40,240 nt of DNA from Chlamydomonas sphaeroides (GCA_001662425.1 BDDC01000453.1:21601-61840), one strand, 5' to 3'; positions 10,901 through 22,531 are shown, counted from the stretch's first letter. Notes: generated by a model not told the origin, from the letters alone. Numbers and translations are program-made.

Positions 10901-13900
10901 AGTGCGCCGCGGCCAGGTGCAGCGCCAGCGCCTTGGCTTGCTGCGGGGGCAGGGGATTCGGCAGTCAGGAGCGCAGCCAGGAGTGCTCTTGATCAAGTCT
11001 TGGCTACAGAACAACCAGTGCTCCTTCCATGCAATGCCGCTGCGTGATTCGTGGCCCTGCCACCGCCGCACTGCCGACGGGTCTCTCGCACACCGCGCAG
11101 CCGTCGCGCCCTCACCTGCTCGTCCCGCCTCTCCGCCCAGGCGCGCAGGCAGCCCCGCAGCACGCGGTCCCGGCGCGCCCCAGACAGCACCGCCTCCACC
11201 ACCCGCCGCTGCTGGCGGTCGTGTGTGAGCAGCCGCCACGCCGCGTAGGCGCGCCAGCAGCGGCTGGCGGCGGCGCGGCGGTCAGCGGCGGCGCGCGGCT
11301 CGACGGCGGCCGCCCGCAGGTGTGACAGCGCCCACCGCAGCCGCGCCCGATGGGCGGCGCGGCGCAGGCTGCTGACCAGATTGGCGAGGCTGGCGGCGCG
11401 CTCGCTGAAAGCCTGGCGACAGGGCATGATGTGCAGGGCAGGTGGCGCATGGCTTGAGTAGGCAGTGCGCAATAGGGACGAGCAGCAGCATATCGCAGCA
11501 TGCGTACCGGTGCTGAACAGGGCCAGCAAGCGGCACAGGAGCTCATGAGCCAGGTGGGACCACGTGTACTGGTGACGCGCAACGCAGCGCATTGAGCTGC
11601 TTCCGGTCGACCTGCTGTCCCGCCATGCACACGCTCACCTGCAGCGTGCGCCGGCAGAGCTTCCGCAGGTAGAAGAGCGCAGCAGCGTCGTCCACGCTGC
11701 GTGCCGCCAGCGCACCGCCGCCTGGCGCGGTGGGCGCGTCACAGTTTAAAGGCAGGTCTGCAAACGAGCAGCTGCCGTCGGGGCCGTCGAGCTCCTCCAT
11801 GCCCGGCCGCCCAGCGGCCCCCGGGCCGCCGCCAGCTCCAGAGCTCCGCCTGCGCCCCAGCTCGCCCCCAGCGAAGACCTCGGCGCCGGCCGCGTCGCGG
11901 GGCCCTGGGCCAGGGCCGTGTGGCTGCTGGAGGCCCGGTCCGCGCAGCGGCTGCTCCTGGCTCGGCCGCTCGCTGCCGCTGCTCAGCAGCCGCTCCAGCA
12001 TGCGCACGTTGCGGCCGCCGTCGTCGCGCGACGAGCCGCCGCCCGTGGTCCCGCTGGCCGCGGTGACCCCCGTGGCGGCGGTGACGCCGCTGAGGCCGCT
12101 GGCCCGGCTGAGGCCGCTGGCGCGGCTGTCGTTGCTGCCCGTGCGGTCCAGCTCCGGCGCCGCGCCCAGGGCCGCCGCGTCCATGCTAACAAGCTCGGCC
12201 AGCGCTTGGGCGGACTCGGCCGTGGCTGGGGCTGCGCGCAGTTGGGGCCAGCGCTGGGCTGCCGCCGCGGCGTGAGGGGGCCAATCAGCAGCACCTCCAG
12301 CCTCGCCCTGCGCCGGACCAGGCCGTGGCGGCCGAGGTGGTGTGGTGACGAGTGGCGGCGCGCCGCCTGTGAGCGGCTCCACGCGGCCGACGCCGTGCAG
12401 CGCAATGCTGCCACGGCCCCCGCCAAACGCAAAGCCAGAGCCTCTGTACCCATGCTCTTGGCGGTCGCCGCCGTCATGCTCGCCCCCATCCTCGCTGGCG
12501 CTGCCTCCGTAAGCACCACCGCTGCTGCCGCTGCTGTCGCTGCTGTCGTCCGATGCCTGCGGGCCGCCGACCTTGCGCCCCAGCACTCGCTCAAAGAGCC
12601 GCATCGGGCTACGGGACGGCGAGCAGGACGCGGCCCGCGGCAGCACGCGGCCGCCAGGGCTGCCCCCGCCAGCCCTGCCATCAACCCCGCGTCCCGGCGA
12701 GCGCGGCGACGCGAGCGCAACCCTGGCCTGGGGGCCGCTCCACGGCCGGTCGACGACCGGCGACGCGACGGCCGCAACCTCCGCTGCCGACAGGAGCGAC
12801 ACACGGCCGTCGTTGGGCGGATGGGCGAAGCCAAGGGCGCGCGCGACGCGCTTGCGCTGGCGTGTCACCAGCACACCGCCCAGCTGCTGCGCCGCACCAG
12901 TGGGGCTGCCTGCGTCCGCCGCCTCGCCACGCGCTCGGCCGCCGCCGGCGCCACGGCCACGCTCGACCGACAGCGCGGCCATGCTGCCTCGCAGCGGCGA
13001 CGCCTGGCGCTTGGCGCCGCCGTATGGCCTCGGCAGCGGCGAGCCCGAGCCGCCTGGGCCCAGCCCCAGCAGCCCGACCTCCCCGCCGTGACCAGCAGCG
13101 GCGCAGGGGCTGCCGTGCCCCGCCCGCCCAGCCATGGCCCAGTCTCCGTCGGCGCTGCTGCGCCGGGCGCTGCGCAGAGGGCTGATGTCGGTGCGGGCCT
13201 CGGGCGTGCGCGCAGCCATGGAGCGCCGCACGGAGCGCGACACGCGAGCCAGCTGCGCGGCCGTCATGCTGCGCAGGTCAGGTTGCGACCAGGCCAGCTC
13301 GGAGGCTGCGCCAGCAGCGGCGCCGACCTCTGCGCCAGCAGCCGCGGTGCCGTCGGACGTGCGGTGCGCCAGGGCGTCCGCCGCGGCCCCTGCCACAGCC
13401 GCAGCGGCGTGCAGCGCAACGGCCGCGGACGGACTCGCGACGCCGGCACCAGGCGAAGCCGCGCGGCGGCGCCAGGCGACGGGGCTGGCCCCGGGGCTGG
13501 CGCTGAGCTCGTCGTCGGAGGCCTCGCCCGCTGCGGCCAGCAGGCCGGGCCGCATGCGACGCTCCCAGCCGGGCGGCAGGTTGGTGACGGCCCAGTCGCC
13601 GCGGGCGTCCTGCGAGGGCAGGCACGCGGCCAGCAGCAGAGCAGCGCGCGCTCACAGCGATACCACCATTAAGGCGAGCCTCAGGCGAGCGCCATAGCGG
13701 TGCTGCCGAGTGGGCTGACTCGGGCCGCCGCACCACCGAGCCTCAAGCCACGCCACGTCGAACGCCCACGCCCACGCCCACGCCCACGCCCACGCCCACG
13801 CCCACGCCCACGCCCACGCCCACGCCCACGCCCACGCCCAGCGCGCGCATCCCAGCACCGCCCCACCTGCGCCGCCTCGATGCCGTGCGCCGCCACCAGC

Positions 13901-16900
13901 TGGCTCATGGCCCGCACCAGCTCCCCCGGGTAGGCGCCCAGCCGGCCGCGCAGCTGCTCGGCGCTCGCCGCCAGCTTGGCTGCTGCGGGCCGCAGCCGCA
14001 GCAGCGAGGCGCTGGCCGCCACCTCAGCCGCCTCCATGCGCTGCGGCAGCTATGGCCGCAGGGGCAGGAGCACGGGCAGGGGCATGACAGGGATGTGGCC
14101 AGGCCCGGAAGAGCACGCCAACGGCGAAGAGAGGGCCGCGGTGTCGGGCGGTGCCATGCAGCCCAGGCCTCACCGTCGAGGCCGTGCCCGCCGCGGCTTC
14201 CTGCATCTCCCGGGCCGCCGCCTGCGCCCGGGTCCGGCACGCCTCCAGTGCCGCGCCCAGCTGGCGCTGCCGCGCCAGCAGCGGCCCCAGCAGCACCGCC
14301 TGCTGCTCGCGCTGCTGCACCTCCTGCGCCGCGGCCGGGTCGGCGGCGCCACCCCCCGTGGCCGCCGCGCCAGCGCCCAGGTCCTCAGACAGCGTGAGGC
14401 GCAGACCCGCCAGCCGGACCTGCGCGGAGGGATGTGCAGCCAAGAAGGCACGATCTGCAGTGTCCAGCTGGGTAGTGGAGACGCTGGGGTTCACCAAGCG
14501 CGTCAGGGAGCGTCCGCCACAAGAACTTCGGCGCCACGCCCACCTGGATGGACTCCATCGCCCGGGCGGCTTCGCGCTCCGCCTCCGCCGCGTCACGCGC
14601 TTCCGCGGCAGCGTCGGCTGCGACCTCGGCCGCCGCGAGCGCGCGCAGCCGCGCCTGCTCCACGGCCGCGAACGCCGGCGCGGCGGCCTCCTGCTGCTGC
14701 ACGTGCGCCTGCGCCGCCGCGGCCTCGGCCTGGTGGCTGGCCTGCGCCAGCGCGTCGACGGTTCTGAGCAGCTGCTGGACCTGCGGAGCGGCGTCGTGCG
14801 TGCAGCCCCAACGGCAGAGGCAGACCGCACCAGCACTTGAGGGCCATCAAGGCCGCAACACAGAACCTCCCACCCCGACGCACGTTCCCTGCTGGCACCG
14901 CCCCACGAGCAACGGGCCCACACAAACCCAGGAGACCCCAACGCTGGGGCCGACGCTCCTGCCTGCCCTCCAACCTCCCCTCTCTACCCCCTCCCGCTCC
15001 GCTCCTCTCCTCATCCTGAGGCCCTCCCGCCCCTGGCCCTCACCTCCAGCTCCGCCAGCGCCACCACGCGTGCCGCCTCCGTCACCTTGCTCTGCGCCTC
15101 GCCCACACGCAGCGCGTGCCGCTGGGACGCATAGCGCGGCGCCGCCGCGGCCGCCGCCTGCGTGTCCCTCCAGTGCGCCATGAGCGCAGCCTTGATGCTG
15201 AGCGCCTCGGACAGCCGCCGCTGCGCCGCGAGCAGCCGCTCGCGGCCGGAGCGCTCCGCGCCGCGCGCGGATTCAACGGCGGCGAGGGCGGTGGTGGCGT
15301 GGGCGCCGGCGGCAGCAGCAGCGGTGGCGGCAGCGGCGGCGGCTGCAGCGGCCGCATCGCACGCGCGCTGGTGCTCCTGAGGGTGGGGAGGAATGTGCGA
15401 GGCAGGTGACAGACCGAGATGGGGTCGGCAGGTGTGGACAGGGAAGGCGGTTTGGTGGCTTGGCGCAGCGACGCAGCAGGGCACCCTCACCGTGGCTGCG
15501 GCGTGCTGCGCCCCGGCTGCCTCCTCCGCGAGCGCCGCTGCGCGCGCCGCGGCTGCCTCCGCTGCGTCGCGCGCAACCACATGGCGTTCCTGCGCCTCCG
15601 CCAGCTGCGCCTCCACACCGCTCAGCCGCTCCTGTGCCGCCGCGGTGGCGGCGCGGCAGCGGGCCAGGTAGCCGGCAATCGCTTGGGCCTCCTGCAGTGC
15701 AGGTACAAACCCAGATGCAGAGCACGGCCGGGGTTCATCAAACTAATCTTCACCATCTCCAATGCCGCCCCACAGGACCACTCGCACCCTGGGCCCTCTG
15801 ACGCTGCCGCCCCGCCACGACTTGTGCACGCCGGGGCCTCACCCCGTCCAGAGCCTCCAGGTCGCCCTGTAGGCGCTGCTGCTCCGCTTGCGCCGCAGTC
15901 AGCGCCTCCCGGGCGGCGCCCACGCGTGCTTGCGCCGCCGCAGCCTCGGCCGCCAGCGCCTCGTGCAGCTCCTGGCCGTCCCTGCGGCACCAGCCAGCCC
16001 GACGAGGTGGGACATGGAGCTCGGCGAAGCGCGGCGACCACAGCACAATGAAGCCCCAGGGCATGCTTGTTCCTGCACAGATAATGCCGATGCCGATGCC
16101 CTGCCCTGCCCTGCCCTGCCCTGCCCTGCCCTGCCCAGCCCTGCCCTGCCGCACCGGTCAGCTGCCGCCATCTGCCCCGCCACCTGCGCCGCCAGCCGCT
16201 CCACCTGCCGCAGCTGCGCCGCCAGCAGCAGCACCTGCTGCTTGTGCTGCCACTGCCCACTGATGAGCAGCACCGGCGACGCCACCCGCCCCTCCTCCTC
16301 CTCGCCCTCGCCCTCCTCCTCCACGGCCCCCGCCAGGCGCAGGCCCTCCGCCAGACGCTGCCGCGTGCTGCCGCTTCCGCTGGAGCGCCGGCCCGGCAGC
16401 CGGAAGCGCAGGAAGGCGCGTAGGTGCAGGAGCTCGTCCGAGGCCTCCAGCATGGTCTCACGGGCCGCGGCCAGCAGGCGCTCTAGGATGCCGGGCAGAG
16501 CAGCGAGCCGCAGCGGCGCCGCCAGAGACGCCTCGTCCACCACGGCGGGCGCTGGGGACCCTGGCGTCGGGCGGCAGCGTGGGCAGCGGCAGCACAGGGA
16601 CAGGGTTTGGTGGGGGCAGGACGGGCGGGCTGGCACAGCGCGGCAGGGGCTGGAGCCTGGTGCGGCGGGTTGACGCACTTGGCCAAAGCAGGGCAGTTAG
16701 TGAGCGCATCCGTAGCCCAAAGGCCATGGTGGTCACACGGCTGACACTGCAGGCGCCTGCCCATGCGGGGGCGGCAGCCAGCTGCCCTCACCTGCGCCCC
16801 CGCTCCGCTGCAGCGTCAGCTGCCGGATGAGCTGCCGGCAGCGGCGCGCGTAGAAGTGCCACACGCGCATGAGCCGGCCCAGCAGCGCCAGCTGCTGCCG

Positions 16901-19769
16901 GCGCGCCAGCGCCGCCTCCCACACGCGGCCCAGCCGCCGGCTAGCAAAGAGGTACCGCCAGTGCGCCAGCGCGCCCAGCAGCAGCTGCCGCCGCCGGTGG
17001 CCGTCGGCGGTCTGCCGCTGCCGCCAGCGGTGCGCCTGCTCCGCTGCTGCATCGCGCCACGCCAGCAGGCGGCGGCGCAGCGCGGTGGCACGGCTGGAGT
17101 CGAGCGCAGAGCGCAGTACGCGGTAGCGGCGGCAGAGCGCGGCCCAGGCGGCCAGACAGCGACGCGAGGCGCGGGCGGCGCAGCGGCTGGCGAGCGTCGC
17201 GGCGCGGCTGCGGAGGTCGGCCTCGCTCTCCAGGGCGGCGCGCCACGCGATGAGGGCGCGCGCCAGGGCCCGCTTGCGCCTGCAGAGGCACAGCAGCGGC
17301 ATGGGAGGGACATTACTTTTCCAGCGAGGCGCTGCATGGGATTGCATCCTGCAAGCTGCAAATCGATGTTGAGATGCATTAAGGAGCGCAACCTCACTGC
17401 ATGGCAGCGCGCTGCCGGTGTGCAAGTGGGTCAGGACACGGAACGGCACGGGAGGCGGCGGGGCAGAGGCGGGAGGGCTGCTCGCAAGGCCCCTTGCTCA
17501 CCGGCGCTCCGCGGCCGCGGCTACCCGGCCACGCAACGCAACACGCGAGCGCGCCGCCCTGCGCCAGCAGCGCCATGCTGCGGCGGCCGCCGGCCCGCCT
17601 AGCCCCTGCCGAGACGCGAGCAGCTCCTCCAGCGCCGCCGCCTGCTCAGCTGCGTGCCGCAGTGCCGCCAGCACGGCCTTGGCGGCCAGGCGCTCCTCCA
17701 GCTGCGCCAGCAGGGCCGCGCTGACCGCGGGAGCAGTGCCCGAGGCGGCCGTCTGCGGCGCACGTCAGAGGATACGCAGGAAGGCCCCCGGCAGGCTTAA
17801 TGAAGTCCTGCAGAGGTGCCCGCGCAAGGCACGGCACGCCCGTACCCGCCCGTGCCGCCACTGCACCACCCACCAGGGCCGACAGCTTCCGCAGCCGCGC
17901 CGGCGCCAGCCCCAGGCCAGTGGCCAGCATGTAGGCCTCTGCCGCATGCCGCTCGCGCTGCGCCTCCCGCAGCTGCGACCGCAGCTCAGCCACCGCCGCC
18001 GCGCCGCCGCCATCGTCGCCGAGAGCGATCTCGGCCGCACGCACCACGGATCGCAGCCACGCGCCGCCGGCGGAGCCGAGCGCCTCGGCGAAGACGCTGC
18101 GCGGCGCGGGCCTCGGCTCCTGTCCGCCGGCCGCCCAGGCACCGCTGCGAGCGGCGAGCACGCGGTCAAATGCCCAAGCCTCACTGGGCGAGCCCGCATC
18201 CACAACTTCGACCGATCCCTCGGTGGCCAGCACCGGCGCGCTGGAGTGAGGTGACAAGGGCATGGAAACCGACAATGGCCCGGCTGCTTGCGGGCCGTCA
18301 TGTTTGCCGCAGGCCCTCGCCTCCGTCACGGGCGCGCGCGGCACTGGGCCAGGCTCCGTAGCGGCTGCGGTCCCGGCTGTAGAGTTGCTGTCGGGCAGCC
18401 GCAGCGAGGCGAGCAGCTGATGCACTAGCTCGAAGCTGGCATGGGGATCGCCGTCGTGGGATGCAGCCGGTGCCGGACCTAATTGCACGGCGGCTGTCGG
18501 TGGGGTTGGGGCTGGAGCCGCAGCCGGCATGGCCGCTGCGGGTGCCCAAGCCCAGGGCGCCAGGCCAGGCAGCTGCGCTCCATGCGCCGCGGTGCCGGGC
18601 GGCGCAGGCGGCGGGGCGGCCGCCGGGGCCTGCCAGCCTGAGGCCAGCGTCGCCGGGTGCCAAGCTGCCGCCACGGGGTGTGGCTCCAGACCCGCCGTAG
18701 CGGTCGGGCTGGGCAGTGCTGTTGGCAACGGCGGAGGAAGCGCAGCGCGCGGCGGCGAGCGAGCCCAGTCCAGAGGCGGCGCCGCCGGCCACAGCGCTGG
18801 CGCGAAGGGCTGCGGCAGCGGCAGCGGCTGCGGCGCATGCTGGTGCGGCGGCAGCGCCGCAGCCGCGCCGGACGTCGCTAGCCAGGAGCGCGCAGGTGAT
18901 CTGGGCCCCGGCGCGCCACTCGCGCCCACGCCCGTCGCCAAGCCGGGGCCGAACGCCACTTGGGGAGCCGTCGGCGGCAGGCCGGATGTTGCGCTGGCGC
19001 AGCTCATAGCTAGTCGGACCCTGGCAGTGGCCAGAGCGTCCAGCCCAGGGCTGCCTAGCGCCAGGCCTAGCTCGGGCCCCTGGCCGAGAGTCGGGTGGCC
19101 TGGGTAGGGGCCCTCGGCACCGCCGGAGCCCGGGAAGGCATGCTGATGATGGACCCATGGGTCGGCGCCGCCGGGTGGCCAGGCGGAGGTCACTGGGGCG
19201 GCGTGCTGCAGGGCTAGCGCGCCATCGTAGGGGCCCGAGGGTGTAGATTGCGTGAAGGGCTGCTGGGGCTGTGGATGTGGCAGGCGGCTGGAAGCGGCGG
19301 CCCGAGGCTGCGGCTCGGGGGAGCTGCCGTCGGGGAAGCCCTGCACGGCGCGGAACAGCCGGCGGGCGACGGTTTCGGTGGACTCGAGGGCGGCTGCGCC
19401 ATGCCGGGAGGTTGCGTGTGCGGTGCTGCGGCGAGCGCCAGTGGACGCAGCGCCGCGTTGCGCTGGGCTGCCGCAGGAGGCAGGGACGTTGCGGCTGGCG
19501 TGCGGCTGTGGAGGTGATGGCGAGTTGTACGCGGGTCCCGGACCGCGAGCCGTGAGCCTCCAGGAGACACGCCGCAGGGGCCGCTCGGCTGGGCCGTCGC
19601 CGAGTGAGCGACGGCGCTGAGCCTGGGGGCTAGGCACGTGGCCACGCGGGAACACGACCTGCTTCTGCGAACGGCACGAGGGGAAGGGGTATAGGCACGT
19701 TTTCGGGTGAGCTGGTGTATCCAGCCATCCCAAAACACTCCGAATGACCTCGTGACTCATCAAGCCCAA
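7969..19769 (-). CDS. Giant Sfi1-repeat / coiled-coil protein (centrin-binding candidate)
   Basis: Exons in transcript order: 19664-17874, 17752-17502, 17279-16792, 16560-16155, 15981-15843, 15691-15491, 15376-15044, 14780-14544, 14419-14174, 14040-13867, 13609-11639, 11412-11116, 10940-10816, 10527-10399, 10041-9885, 9705-9473, 9363-9160, 8968-7969 (TAG). Every junction preserves frame, including several split codons, which argues for one gene of about 2,790 residues. The N-terminal 600 residues are Pro/Ala/Ser-rich and disordered. Exons 2-3 carry Trp-centred repeats of Sfi1 type (ALIAWRAALE, CLAAWAALCR, RLLAWRDAA, ALAHWRYLF, LMRVWHFYA). Exons 4-10 are Ala/Glu/Gln-rich coiled coil. Exon 11 (657 codons) is disordered, Ser/Gly-rich, with many SP sites. 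Exons 12-18 hold a second repeat block (CLRAWAERR, LLQRWRLGL, LHRWRHVLR, MLRAWRRLT, CLAAWSAFL, ALRAWWAVV). Sfi1 repeats bind centrin at spindle poles, centrioles and basal bodies; that role here is inferred. The true start is uncertain: frame is open to an ATG at 19769, but an acceptor just before 19664 allows an upstream exon. Confidence 0.8.
13762..13839. repeat. Hexanucleotide tandem repeat (ACGCCC)13 in Sfi1-like intron
   Basis: Thirteen perfect units of ACGCCC, 78 bases, within the 13610-13866 intron of the Sfi1-like gene. Because the unit is six bases, several frames stay open and encode dipeptide strings (Pro-Arg, Gly-Arg, Trp-Ala). These are by-products, not proteins. If the intron were retained, the reading frame would run through the repeat and stop near 13681. 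Confidence 0.95.
16101..16150. repeat. Pentanucleotide tandem repeat (CTGCC)n in Sfi1-like intron
   Basis: About ten units of CTGCC, one altered to CAGCC, in the intron 15982-16154 of the Sfi1-like gene. Confidence 0.9.
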
Positions 19770-20180
19770 GGCGCACCAGCAGCGGCGCGCCCGTCCCTGC
19801 TAGCCAGGCATCGCCAGCATGTCCTCTTGGGGCGTCGGGCTGGCCTCCAGCCCGCGCCCGCTGCGGTGATGTCATATAAGCATTATTAAGAAGTGGTGTG
19901 AGGCGCTGGGGCCTCGCGTGCGACCCTGGCCATGCCTGGGTCACGGAGTCAGCTGGGGAGGTTTGACTTTCGACGCAGCAGTTCTGTGGTAGGTAGGTCG
20001 ATGTACATAAATCCTTCAATGTTGCGTCGGTGCGTATTGGGCGTCGAGCTGTCGGTCGGTTGCATGGGGATTTTGTTTGGAAGGTGAAGACTGGGTCGCT
20101 GCGCAACATACTTTCCTTTAGCAGCCAATACCACGCACTGCAAACTCCGTAGCTGAGCGCAGTCATCTGCAGCCGCTACC
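19770..20180. promoter_or_regulatory. Shared upstream region of Sfi1-like (-) and ClpS-like (+) genes
   Basis: About 410 bases separate the two divergent start codons, so the promoters of both genes must lie within it, or within it plus an unseen first exon. A short stretch near 19949-19966 (CAGCTGGGGAGGTTTG) matches the end of repeat A copy 2. I see no convincing TATA box. Confidence 0.45.
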
Positions 20181-21628
20181 ATGCTTTCCACTCAGTCGCG
20201 CATTGTGCGTGGAAGCGTGCACGCCGCTCGGCGCAGCGCTGCGCGACCGGTCTTCAAGCGTGCTTGTGTGGCTCAGGCCGTGGTGGCTCGCTTCGGTGGT
20301 GGCCGCGGTAAGCCCGGACACCCATCCAATCACGAGCCGCCGCATGCTCGCACGGCGTGCCGCACAGTATATCGTGCTGCGTCGCAATCGCACAGATGTT
20401 TAGCGAATTGGCCTGTGGCGCGCGGACAATCCCTGTGGACGCGGACACGTTTAGAAGCATCGAGGTGCAGCTTCGCTTGTGGCTTCTAGAGGCCACACGC
20501 CGTGCACTGTCCCAACCTGACATCACCCAGCTGATTACACGCAGCCATGCGTGTCGCGTTTTCTGCGGCCACAGTAGGCCGCAACAGCCTTCCTCTGGGG
20601 CCAACGCCCTTACCCTTCTGCCGAACCCCATCCCAGGTGGCAACGTTATTGACCGGCCCTCGGACGTTGACGTGTCGAAGAAGCTCGGCGGCTTTGATCT
20701 GTCTGACTTCAACATTGGCTGGACCCCCAGCACCGACACCGGTGCGTGCCCCTTGCCCAACAGTACATTGTCTGCCGCTGCCCCTGCTCCACCGCATCAC
20801 CTTCCGTGCTCTGCGCCAACATCCATTCCATGTTCGCGCCTATGGTGCGGGGCCTACGCCCGCTGCCGTTCTGACTGCCGCACCCTCGCATCCTTTGCTG
20901 CAGGCCGCGACGGCGGCAGCACGGACAAGGATCGCAACGCTCCCCCTGGCGGTGGCAACTACCGCGTGCTGCTCGTGGACGACAAGCGCCACACCGAGAA
21001 GGTGCGGCGCTCGGTGCGCCGATGTAGCTGTCGCACCCCGGCCCTCAGCGTCCTGCCCGTCCCGCGGGGCAGACACGTGTGCGCACTGGAATTGCTCCCA
21101 CGTCGCGGCGTCGCGCTTGACTGCGTAGACCGTGCTGTTCGCTATCTGGCTTGCTGGGATGCGGCGCGTCGGCGCATGGCTTACTGCCCGGCCCAACGCG
21201 CTCCTTGCCTGCGCCCGAACGTCGACACAGCGCGTTGCCGACACTGGGTCCGGCTGAGGGCGTGCTAACGGTGCTGCGCACCCGGCGCCGCTGCCTTGCA
21301 GGTTGTGGTCCGCGCCATCACCTCGGTCGTGCCCAACGCCGACGAGGCGCACGCCAAGAACGTCTTCCACACCAGCAAGCAGGTGGGCGGCATCGATCTT
21401 GCGGGCTCGGCTGCGCTGTGTTGCGACGACAGACCACGCAGCCCCGCTGGGGCCCAAGGGCAAAGCCACGCCAACGAGTGACGCCTCCCGCCCACCCTCC
21501 TTCCACACTCGCAGCTGGGCATTGCGCTGGTCACCACGGCGCTGAAGGAGCACGCCGAGTTCTACCGCATGCAGCTCTATACCATGGGCTGCCGCTCCGC
21601 CATTGAGCCCGACAGCACCGTGGCTTAA
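20181..21628 (+). CDS. ClpS-domain protein (Clp protease adaptor-like), plastid-targeted candidate
   Basis: Exons: 20181-20307, 20637-20741, 20904-21001, 21302-21382, 21515-21628 (TAA); frame is kept at every junction and the product is 174 residues. Residues 1-43 are rich in Arg, Ala, Ser and Val with almost no acidic residues, as expected of an algal chloroplast transit peptide. The ClpS-type core starts at about residue 94: NYRVLLVDD, KRHTEKVVVRAI, then EHAEFYRMQLY and AIEPDS near the end, matching ClpS strand/helix order. In bacteria and plastids ClpS hands N-degron substrates to the ClpC/ClpA unfoldase. Here the first residue of the Asn-Asp-Asp triad that contacts the substrate N-terminus is Val (VDD), so N-degron recognition is not assured. 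A histidine in FHTSKQLG may correspond to the conserved pocket histidine. The segment between transit peptide and ClpS core (VDVSKKLGGFDL) has no match I know. Confidence 0.85.
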
Positions 21629-22330
21629 GCCAGGCAGGCGGAAGGAAGTTGGGAAGAGCGAGCATTCTGTCGGAGCCGGCGGTCTTTGCTCGGCCCGGCC
21701 GCGGGCATATGGTGTCAGCCAGGCGGGCGCTGGCGGAAGGGGTGCTGCGCATCGGAGCTGGCGGGGGCGCTGCGGTCAGGCTGCGTAGCCCGGGCGTGGG
21801 CATGTGGCGTGAGCCAGGCGGGCGCGGACGCTGGCGAGCAGGAGCGGAGTGTGAATAGAGCGAGAGATGATGACGACGAGAAGATACGGCACTCTGGCCG
21901 AGGCATTGTGTTGCGCTGTGTTGTGCCTGCCACATCTGTCAAAGGCGTTTTTGGACCGTAGGTAGCGTGCGTGCTGACAGGCGGACGGGGGTGCCCAAGA
22001 GGACGGACAAAGGTTTTTCCTCAGGCGGAGTAGTTAGAGCGTGTGTTTGGTCGTGACTCCTGAACAGTAGCAGAACTCGCACCTGCGCATGCGGGGCGGC
22101 CGTGATAGCGCAGCCGGCGCATTGGACGGCATTGCAAAGTTTTGACGTGAGCCGTCTGCAGCTCTGATAGCCTATTTTATCCGGGTTTCCTTCGGTCGGG
22201 CCCCTCGAGTGGGTCGTGTGCTTGCGTGTGTCTGTGTCTGTGTGTATTGATGTGTAGCAAAGAGTTGGGAAGGCTCCAGCCTCGCTGCCATAGGAGGTGG
22301 CATCGTGTGCGGGCCTCGAGCAGTCCTCGA

Positions 22331-22335
22331 TGTAA
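22331..22335 (+). terminator. TGTAA motif, possible ClpS-like 3' end
   Basis: First TGTAA I find on the + strand after the ClpS-like stop, about 700 bases downstream. Long 3' UTRs are common in volvocine algae, but chance occurrence cannot be excluded. Confidence 0.3.
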
Positions 22336-22374
22336 TATCATGCAGCAGCGCCGGTCTCGCCGCATCGTTAAACC

Positions 22375-22475
22375 TGTCACAGCTGCGCGTAGGTGCATGG
22401 CTCGCCCCTACAAGAGGCACTCAGACGTGCACCGTCCGTCAGTACTTTGCCGCCCGAACTGCCTCAACGGCAGGA
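22375..22475 (-). repeat. Dispersed repeat A, copy 3 (inverted)
   Basis: On the minus strand this reads TCCTGCCGTT, AGGCAG, TCGGGCGGC, then GGGGCGAGCCATGCAC and GCGCAGCTG, in the same order as copy 2 at 7757-7938, but more diverged and with a shorter spacer. Confidence 0.65.
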
Positions 22476-22531
22476 ACGTTCAACCAATACGCAGTACCTA
22501 CATTTGTGGCCAAATGTGACATGACGCTCCA

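Noticed and set aside
13540..13609. LPPGWERR at the start of Sfi1-like exon 11, resembling the opening of a WW domain
   Set aside because: The rest of a WW domain (the Tyr-Tyr/Phe strand and the second Trp-Xaa-Xaa-Pro) is absent; low-complexity sequence follows at once.
11918..13672. 584-codon + strand open frame opposite Sfi1-like exon 11
   Set aside because: Composition is Ala/Arg-rich as expected of antisense to a GC-rich exon; no recognisable domain.
13652..14037. Open frames rich in Trp-Ala, Pro-Arg or Gly-Arg dipeptides
   Set aside because: By-products of the ACGCCC hexamer array inside an intron.
20357..21268. 303-codon + strand open frame through the ClpS-like gene
   Set aside because: It reads across introns in part in another frame; the spliced model recovers the conserved ClpS core instead.
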